Both the position numbers and the translations under genes were made by a program. Positions 37,779 through 43,378 of a DNA stretch of 43,378 nucleotides are shown here, one piece after another. The notes under the pieces were generated by a model that worked only from the letters and a program-made list of their open reading frames with translations, made no database searches and was not told the DNA's origin. This stretch comes from a virus, in IMG/VR virus record IMGVR_UViG_3300041402_000346, positions 1 through 43,378 of that record. The stretch is one strand, 5' to 3'. Numbering within the stretch: the stretch's first letter is position 1; each line of letters starts with the position of its first letter.

Positions 37779-38246
37779 CTACGACAGCGGCGCGGACTCG
37801 CCGATGGCGGCTACGCCGAAGCCAAGCTGGAAGACATCGGCACTGCCCGCGTCGCAATCGGGAATGATCGACACCCGCCAGTACCGCTTGACGCCCCAGA
37901 GATCGACCTTGAGCTTGATGGCGAACAGTTCGGCCCCGCCGCCGTCGCTGACCACCACGTCGTCGAAATCGACGGCGGTGAAGAAGTCTGCCGCGTCCGA
38001 CAGGTTCGCCACGATGCCGTGCTCGATCTTCACGGACAGGATCGAGATCGACTTGGTGTCCGTGAGGGTTACCGAGCCGCCCACGAAGATGATCCCCGAG
38101 CGAAGGCCTTTGTTCGCGGCGAGGGTCTGATCGACGATTGCGCCGAACACTTCCGTGTTGTCTCCGGTACCTGCGGCCACGCCGCGAGCACCACCTCCGC
38201 TGACCACCTTCATGAAGGCGCCTGCGTCTTTGTCATTGATCTGCAT
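37779..38246 (-). CDS. Capsid decoration protein candidate
   Basis: A 155-residue protein, MQINDKDAGAFMKVVSGGGA, directly after the major capsid gene and behind AAAGGAGGAATCC. TEVFGAIVDQTLAANKGLRS, then SITLTDTKSISILSVKIEHG-type strands, and ELFAIKLKVDLWGVKRYWRV. A Gly-rich N-terminus followed by beta layers and its position suit a head-decorating protein. No motif decides between decoration, minor capsid or head fibre base. Confidence 0.55.
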   Translation of the reverse strand: MQINDKDAGAFMKVVSGGGARGVAAGTGDNTEVFGAIVDQTLAANKGLRSGIIFVGGSVTLTDTKSISILSVKIEHGIVANLSDAADFFTAVDFDDVVVSDGGGAELFAIKLKVDLWGVKRYWRVSIIPDCDAGSADVFQLGFGVAAIGESAPLS

Positions 38247-38281
38247 TGGATTCCTCCTTTATGTATTTTCGGTTAGCCCGC

Positions 38282-39472
38282 TTACGGGATCCACTTGACG
38301 TTCTCCATGAGGGACAGAGACTCCTCATGGCGAACTGCGATGTCGTGGTGCGCGATGAGGCGCAGCACGGTCTGGTCGAGCGAGAACGCGGCCTGGACGT
38401 TCGTGCCGTCGTGGTACGCGGCAACGTCGGAGGCCATGACCTCGAGAGCGTTGCTCTCGCCCAGGAGGATGTCTGCGAAGTCGCAGAGCATGATCTCGGA
38501 CTCGGTGCCGCCACCAAGGTTGGTCGGGATCTCGGTGGTTGACCCGTAGGGGATTCCCCAGAGGGTGCCACTGAGCATCTCGTCGCGATAGGCGAAGTTG
38601 CCGTTGGCGTCGCGGACCTGCAACAGGTAGAACTCGGTGCGCGGAGCCATGAGCCATCCGGGCCGCAGGAAGCGCACATGCGCCTCACGGAGCAGGAGGA
38701 TCTGGGCGGCGAGATCCGAGGTCACGTTGGCGAGGTTCACGGTGTTGTTCGCGTCGAAGGTGTTCGCGGCCGGAACCCAGTTGCGAATGCCCTTCGGGGT
38801 GAACGCGGTGCCGTCGTCACGCAAGAACGCCTGGTCCTCGCGCTGTGACATGGCAGCGACGCAGTCGTCACGGACGATGGCGTCCGCGCCTTCGGTGTTG
38901 AAGCGGAGCAGGTCGTTGCTGATCGGAACCAGCACGGCGAGCTTCTTCCATGTGAGGTTGATCTGGCCGAAGGTCTGCTCGGACACCGGCAGGTTCTGGG
39001 ACTCACCGATGTACCCGGCGGTCGCGCCCCCGGTGATCTTCGACATCTGCATGGCACCGGTCGGCATCGGGACGAGCCGCGGGTTCATGCTGCGAAAGAT
39101 GGTCATCTCGCGGAGAAGCTCGATGACCTCGCCCGACCACTCCGTCGGGATGAGCACGCCGCCGGCAGCCGCGTCGGAGGCCTCGAGGGCCTTCGTCACC
39201 TCGTTGTCGTCGCCCCACTCCCTCTTGGAGAAGTCGATGGCTCTGGCGATGTCCTTCTGCCCGAAGGCGATGGCCCGCATGAAGCGGCCAGCCATCAAGC
39301 CCTTCGCTGGCTTACCGGCCTTCTCGATGGCCCGCTCCCGTTTGAAACTGGCGATCAGTTCCTGGTTCATGGTTTTGAGGTCCTCGAACTCTGCGTTCAT
39401 GACCTCGCGAACGACCTCGGACACGTAGCCGTTCAGTTGCTCCATCGTGGTGATCTTCTCTGTGGGCGGCAT
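38282..39472 (-). CDS. HK97-fold major capsid protein
   Basis: A 396-residue protein behind AAAGGAGGTTTGAG. Residues 1-70 are a coiled-coil delta-type scaffold (QLNGYVSEVVREVMNAEFED, QELIASFKRERAIEKAGKPA). The HK97 core then reads TKALEASDAAAGGVLIPTEW, VIELLREMTIFRSMNPRLVP, ATAGYIGESQNLPVSEQTFG, LAVLVPISNDLLRFN and GDDGT-x-PKGI-type LRDDGTAFTPKGIRNWVPAA; the end is VMASDVAAYHDGTNVQAAFS and MENVKWIP. This is the shell protein. The upstream protease would cut the delta segment, but its site cannot be read. Confidence 0.9.
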   Translation of the reverse strand: MPPTEKITTMEQLNGYVSEVVREVMNAEFEDLKTMNQELIASFKRERAIEKAGKPAKGLMAGRFMRAIAFGQKDIARAIDFSKREWGDDNEVTKALEASDAAAGGVLIPTEWSGEVIELLREMTIFRSMNPRLVPMPTGAMQMSKITGGATAGYIGESQNLPVSEQTFGQINLTWKKLAVLVPISNDLLRFNTEGADAIVRDDCVAAMSQREDQAFLRDDGTAFTPKGIRNWVPAANTFDANNTVNLANVTSDLAAQILLLREAHVRFLRPGWLMAPRTEFYLLQVRDANGNFAYRDEMLSGTLWGIPYGSTTEIPTNLGGGTESEIMLCDFADILLGESNALEVMASDVAAYHDGTNVQAAFSLDQTVLRLIAHHDIAVRHEESLSLMENVKWIP

Positions 39473-39473
39473 C

Positions 39474-40670
39474 TCAAACCTCCTTTGGTAGTTTGCCTGT
39501 GATTTTCATGAGTCCGCGTTCCAACTGCTGCCGGATCGCTTGCTGAAGCTCCTCCTGGTTGATGTCGAGATCGAGGATGGCGAGATCCACCTCGTTCTCC
39601 ACTGCGTGGGAATCGATTTGGATGTCGATGACATCGGCAAGCACGTCACCGTCGTCAGCCTCGTCCCCTTCCTCCTTCTTTTCCTTTTCCGCTGCGGCGA
39701 GCTTCGCCGTCAGTTGATCGACCTGCGCCTTGAGCGATTCGATGTCGTCGTCGAGGGCCTCGAGGGTCTGAATGACCTCCGGGGCGTCCTTGGCGATGAC
39801 CTCAACCGTCGTGACGATGTCGCCGAGCTTTGTGGTCTTCGTGACCTTGGTGACCTCGGGATCGTCGGCAATCATCTTCGCCGCCAGCGCCTTGACCTCC
39901 TCGGCCATCTTCTCGTCGGAGATGATGAACCCGCCATCCGGGTTGGCTCCGGTGAGACCATCTCTGATCTTGGCGAGCAGCGGCGTCAGGACCTTGTCCT
40001 TGTACTCCTTCTCCACACCGAAGAGGGGAATCTGGGCCGGGGTCAGTGACTTGTGGAGGTCCTCGATCTGCGAGCGTGGAATCCACAGCGCGACAGAATC
40101 GTCCGGCGCCCACATGTCGAGGGTCTTCTCGGCCCACTCCCTGAGCGGGGTACAGTCGATGCCGTCCTTCACCGCCAGGGCGAGCGCGTCCGGGTTCGCG
40201 GGAACGGGGACGATCGAGAACTCGAAAAGCTCGCTGGAAATGAAGTTGTATCCGCCGCGGTCCTCGTCGTACGTCCACTCCTTCGGGAAAAATCCAACGC
40301 TCGTCGCGCGGAGGAAACCCTTCTTCAGGAGTCTGTAAACGGTATCGGCGAACGCGTAGGTTTCCGCATCGGCGAACTGGGCAGACGCCACGAGCGCGTC
40401 ACCGTCAACCTCGATGGACAATGCCTGACCGACCGGGGGCTCCCGATGCGAGTGAGCCCAGAGGACCACCGGGTTCTTTTCGAACCGCGTGAGGTCCCAC
40501 CCGTCGGCTTTGATGACATCGTTGTAGGAATCTGGCGTCTCACTGGAGATACGGAAGTTGAGAACCCGCTCCTGTTCGGACTCGGTAATCACCGTATCTA
40601 CGGCCTTTAGCAGCACAGCGTCGCGAAGCTCTTTCTCATCGCGCCACTGCTTCTCATTTAGCCGCTTCAT
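39474..40670 (-). CDS. Prohead protease with long C-terminal extension
   Basis: A 398-residue protein. The S78/U35 catalytic residues are H73 (LWAHSHREPPVGQ), S124 (RATSVGFFPKEW) and E150 (ELFEFSIVPVPANPDA). Family domains are about 170-220 residues; here they are followed by about 240 residues, including a helical acidic coiled coil (LEALDDDIESLKAQVDQL, then KLAAAEKEKKEEGDEADDGD) and a helix ending IRQQLERGLMKITGKLPKEV. The extension could act as internal scaffold. The start overlaps the portal end by 17 bases, behind AAAGGAGGTGCAAG. Confidence 0.85.
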   Translation of the reverse strand: MKRLNEKQWRDEKELRDAVLLKAVDTVITESEQERVLNFRISSETPDSYNDVIKADGWDLTRFEKNPVVLWAHSHREPPVGQALSIEVDGDALVASAQFADAETYAFADTVYRLLKKGFLRATSVGFFPKEWTYDEDRGGYNFISSELFEFSIVPVPANPDALALAVKDGIDCTPLREWAEKTLDMWAPDDSVALWIPRSQIEDLHKSLTPAQIPLFGVEKEYKDKVLTPLLAKIRDGLTGANPDGGFIISDEKMAEEVKALAAKMIADDPEVTKVTKTTKLGDIVTTVEVIAKDAPEVIQTLEALDDDIESLKAQVDQLTAKLAAAEKEKKEEGDEADDGDVLADVIDIQIDSHAVENEVDLAILDLDINQEELQQAIRQQLERGLMKITGKLPKEV

Positions 40671-42945
40671 CTTGCACCTCCTTTCGCACGAGTTGCTCGG
40701 TGCAATGGCACTCGGGATGTGACTCCGTCGGCGTTACCACAGTACCACCCTTGGGCAAATTCCATGCCATCCCGATCGAGACCGGAGTCCCATCGAGGCC
40801 CGAGCACTCACTACAGGATCTGCATCCGCGCCGAGCGATCCAGATCCGAGACACCTTCTTGGGATCGATGATCCCGCTGCGAACGGCCTCGGACCACAAC
40901 GCCTCTTGAGCGCGATTGCACATGTGGCTGATCGCGTGATCGGCCACGTCGTCAACGAACCGATCGACGAGAGCGACGACAGCGTCACCCTCTCCAGCGT
41001 TCTCGATGAACTCCTCAACATCGTCTTCGAGAATTCCAACTCCATCAATCAGAATGTAGGTCCTGTTCTCGTCGCTGTCATCTTCCGAGAGGCCCGCCGC
41101 CTTGACGAGCGTGGCATCGATTGCGGCCATGATCGACCCTTCGACCGTCGCTTTCGCGCCCATGAGCTCGTACAGAGGCTCGAGATCGTTGATCTTCTCC
41201 TCGTCCTCGGACGAAACGAAGAGCGCGAGATTCGCCTTGGCCTGCTCGGCAGCGAGCACGTAGACCGAGGTCAGCTTCGCGATCAGCGGGTCCATCGCGC
41301 GGTCCGTCGCGGACTTGTCGAGGATCGTCACCACTGCGCTTGCGGCCATGCCATCTTCGAGGAGCGCCTCAATCTCGTCGGCCCTCTTCCGCGCTTCGTC
41401 TTGGATCTCGACGATGGCCTCTCTCAGCTTGGACTTGATCTGCTCCAGCCTGGTGCCGATCTTCGGCGTCACCCGCTGGCGCGAGATCGTGTTGACCAGA
41501 AGCTCGGGCCAGGAGAAGCGGATCGCCTCCTCGACGGGCTCGTCGTCGGGCTCGTTGGCTGGGTCCTGATCGTCCGGCACGCTGTCATCGCCCTGCTGGG
41601 ACGGCGGGTTGCCGAGATCCTCAAGCGTCACCGCCTCGTAGTTCAGAGGCTTCATGAAGATCTGCCCCTTGCCGTCCGGCAGCGGAAGTTTGCCCTGCAT
41701 CTCGCGCCACTCGTCGAGCATGATTGACCATGGTGACAAGGCCGCGACCTTCAGGGTCCGCTCCTTGTCCTGGGCGACCGGGCTGTCGTAGTCGAGGATC
41801 AGCATCGAGTCGTAGTCCGGCACCAACTGGTGCTGCAGGGTCTGGCGCAAGAACTCCAGCCGGGGAATCAGAACCCACCGAGCGTAGAGGTACTCGGCGA
41901 CCTCGGACGTGGCGCGGTTGGATGCCTCGACGATTCCGAGGACCTCCGGCGGCACGCCGTAGACCTGAATCACGGAGTCGCGCTGGTGCTTGCGGAGGCC
42001 GAGCATCTCGAGATGTGAGTAGTCCGTGCCGAGGGTGTGGACCTCGATCTTGCGGTTCATGAACATCGGGAGGAAGGACTGGCGGAACCCACGGAGCTTG
42101 TCCAGCCACCGCTTCTCGAGGCGGGTGGTGTCCTCCTTCTTCAACTCGTTCGACGAGATCAGGAAGTCTGGCCGCGCGGAGTTGTAGAAGAACTGCTTCA
42201 TGAACTTCGCCGCGTACTCGTCCGTCTCGAGCTCGTCGGCGAGGGTCACGCCCATGCCGGATCCGCGAGCGTACGGGTCGGCCGGGTTCGGATGGTAGAA
42301 CCAGATCATGTCCTCGGGCTTGACCTCTTTGGGCTTCGCGCTGCCGCTTGGCACTTGGATTTCGAAGAACGGCTTGGACTTGGTCGGCGTGTTCGCCACC
42401 CACGTCGGCGTCACCGGGGTGAAGCTCGTCGGGATTCCTCCGGCGCCGCGTTCCTTGATCCAGAACGCCTCGCCCACCAGATCGATCCACTTCTGCGTGA
42501 GCTCCCTTGACGTGTAGCCGGTGAACGCCTGACCAGAAGCGTACAGTGCATCGATGATCGGGTTGTCCTCGACCTCGATCAACTCACCGGCTGCTCGGAG
42601 CCTTGAGATCTCGGCCTTGCGATCGGCGTAGTTCATGTAGGCAAGCTGCCGATACGGGATCGGCCTGCGCGTCCCATCCTTGGCGACCTCCACCTTGACG
42701 AAAACTCGCCACACGGTGGTAGCGATTGACGACCCGATCTTGTCCACGACGGCCCGCAGCCACGGCATCGTCGAGTACGAGGTGAGCATCTCGGTCGCGC
42801 CGCGCGCCGGCGGGTTGGACTGGAAGACCCCGAGCATGTCCATGAACGAGTTCGCGTCGTTCGCGTTGGAGATCGCCCGGACCTTCGTGTCGGGGAGGTT
42901 CCGCACGACGCTCCGTCTAACGGATTCGATCGCCGAGTTAGCCAT
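40654..42945 (-). CDS. Portal protein fused to a MuF-like head morphogenesis domain
   Basis: A 763-residue protein; the ATG at 42945 shares a base with the terminase stop (TGATG). Residues 1-430 have HK97-type portal features: MPWLRAVVDKIGSSIATTVW, QAFTGYTSRELTQKWIDLVG, DMIWFYHPNPADPYARGSGM, DEYAAKFMKQFFYNSARPDF, SHLEMLGLRKHQRDSVIQVY, GVPPEVLGIVEASNR. After an acidic linker (DDSVPDDQDPANEPDDEPVE) come about 270 helical residues and C708-x2-C711-x2-C714, then H743-P-E-C746-H-C748, the ending of SPP1 gp7/Mu F minor head proteins. One gene seems to replace two. Confidence 0.85.
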   Translation of the reverse strand: MANSAIESVRRSVVRNLPDTKVRAISNANDANSFMDMLGVFQSNPPARGATEMLTSYSTMPWLRAVVDKIGSSIATTVWRVFVKVEVAKDGTRRPIPYRQLAYMNYADRKAEISRLRAAGELIEVEDNPIIDALYASGQAFTGYTSRELTQKWIDLVGEAFWIKERGAGGIPTSFTPVTPTWVANTPTKSKPFFEIQVPSGSAKPKEVKPEDMIWFYHPNPADPYARGSGMGVTLADELETDEYAAKFMKQFFYNSARPDFLISSNELKKEDTTRLEKRWLDKLRGFRQSFLPMFMNRKIEVHTLGTDYSHLEMLGLRKHQRDSVIQVYGVPPEVLGIVEASNRATSEVAEYLYARWVLIPRLEFLRQTLQHQLVPDYDSMLILDYDSPVAQDKERTLKVAALSPWSIMLDEWREMQGKLPLPDGKGQIFMKPLNYEAVTLEDLGNPPSQQGDDSVPDDQDPANEPDDEPVEEAIRFSWPELLVNTISRQRVTPKIGTRLEQIKSKLREAIVEIQDEARKRADEIEALLEDGMAASAVVTILDKSATDRAMDPLIAKLTSVYVLAAEQAKANLALFVSSEDEEKINDLEPLYELMGAKATVEGSIMAAIDATLVKAAGLSEDDSDENRTYILIDGVGILEDDVEEFIENAGEGDAVVALVDRFVDDVADHAISHMCNRAQEALWSEAVRSGIIDPKKVSRIWIARRGCRSCSECSGLDGTPVSIGMAWNLPKGGTVVTPTESHPECHCTEQLVRKEVQDEAAK

Positions 42946-43378
42946 CACCACACGTCCGCCGCTGCAACTTCGTTCGTGACCAGGGCCTGTCGGGCAAGAG
43001 CGAGAGCGCATACGCAGTCATCGTGCATCCCTTCCGGGGCACTGTACTTCACCCCGGTCCTCGAGTGTAGGTACTCGAACGTCTCAAGCTCATCCACCAA
43101 CACCCCATTCGGGAAGGTGACCTCGACATTCTGGATCCCAACCGCGAGGCCCTCCATCAACTGCTGCTTCGACTTCTCCGAGAAGATGAACCCCTCGTAG
43201 TTCAAGCCGCCGTCCCGCTGCAACTGCCCGAGGATCGCGTCGCCGACACCGGTCGAGTCCACCAGCGCGGTCGTCTGCTCGGTCGAGTTCATGATCGTTT
43301 CGATCGTCGCGGGCCACGAACGCTTGAACCGCTCCATCCGAACCTGCTGGCCGAACTCGTCCAGGCCGATGCCCACCG
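42945..43378 (-). CDS. Terminase large subunit, nuclease end (cut by window edge)
   Basis: About 144 residues of the C-terminal RNase H-like nuclease domain; the ATPase portion lies off the right edge, and the frame is open to it. ALVDSTGVGDAILGQLQRDG holds a catalytic Asp strand, FIFSEKSKQQLMEGLAVGIQ is the helix that follows, and GMHDDCVCALALARQAL carries the last acidic residues (HDD). The enzyme packages DNA and cuts concatemers. It immediately precedes the portal gene with a one-base TGATG coupling, the standard order. Confidence 0.85.
   Translation of the reverse strand, partial: VGIGLDEFGQQVRMERFKRSWPATIETIMNSTEQTTALVDSTGVGDAILGQLQRDGGLNYEGFIFSEKSKQQLMEGLAVGIQNVEVTFPNGVLVDELETFEYLHSRTGVKYSAPEGMHDDCVCALALARQALVTNEVAAADVW

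Noticed and set aside
1-43378. tRNA genes, CRISPR arrays, insertion sequences, integrase or att sites
   Set aside because: I looked in the few gaps and found no tRNA-like cloverleaf, no direct-repeat-spacer pattern and no transposase or recombinase frame. Absence of att sites cannot be proven from a partial genome.

Overview
The window reads as part of a GC-rich genome of a tailed double-stranded DNA phage (Caudoviricetes) with an HK97-type head and a siphovirus-like tail. The evidence is an ordered block of terminase, portal, prohead protease, HK97-fold major capsid, neck proteins, tail tube, G/T tail chaperones, tape measure, tail-tip and fibre proteins, and lysis genes. No tail sheath, integrase, repressor, DNA polymerase or tRNA is visible. 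The genome runs off both ends: the left edge cuts a cytosine-C5 DNA methyltransferase and the right edge cuts the terminase large subunit. The host cannot be read directly. A secreted protein with Pro-Thr repeats and a DGFESG-type tail, plus two proteins with twin-arginine leaders, suggests a Gram-negative (diderm) host, and the spanin pair agrees with this. || Left arm (1-12573, plus strand): about 32 tightly packed small genes, most joined by ATGA, GTGA or TGATG stop-start overlaps, so probably a few long operons. Recognisable members are the methyltransferase C-terminus, a radical SAM enzyme directly coupled to it, a RuvC-like resolvase, a protein like those annotated 'replication terminator' in Firmicutes phages, a QueC-like 7-cyano-7-deazaguanine synthase, several small Cys-pair (zinc-ribbon-like) proteins, small membrane proteins and two Tat-leader proteins. 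Many genes are preceded by the same extended ribosome-binding site, AAGGGGGA. The arm ends in a strong hairpin (12228-12264). A last small zinc-binding gene follows, with an extended -10 promoter abutting its start codon. || Right arm (12570-43378, minus strand, read from right to left): terminase, portal with a fused MuF-like domain, prohead protease with a long charged extension, major capsid, accessory head proteins, head-tail connectors, tail terminator, tail tube, G and G-T chaperones and an 800-residue tape measure. Tail-tip proteins follow, then a coiled-coil and amidase segment, a pair of tandem paralogues, a fibre block and a lysis cassette (small membrane proteins, holin candidate, i-spanin, o-spanin). 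Genes here mostly use the canonical AGGAGG site. The two arms converge tail to tail with stop codons overlapping at 12570-12573. || The most unusual content is a 729-residue fibre protein built from about two dozen 22-residue repeats interrupted by a lectin-like domain. Next are six exact-length 14-residue repeats at the end of a tail-tip protein, the methyltransferase-radical SAM pair, the solitary QueC homologue with an Asn in its PP-loop, and a G/T overlap that lacks an obvious canonical slippery heptamer.
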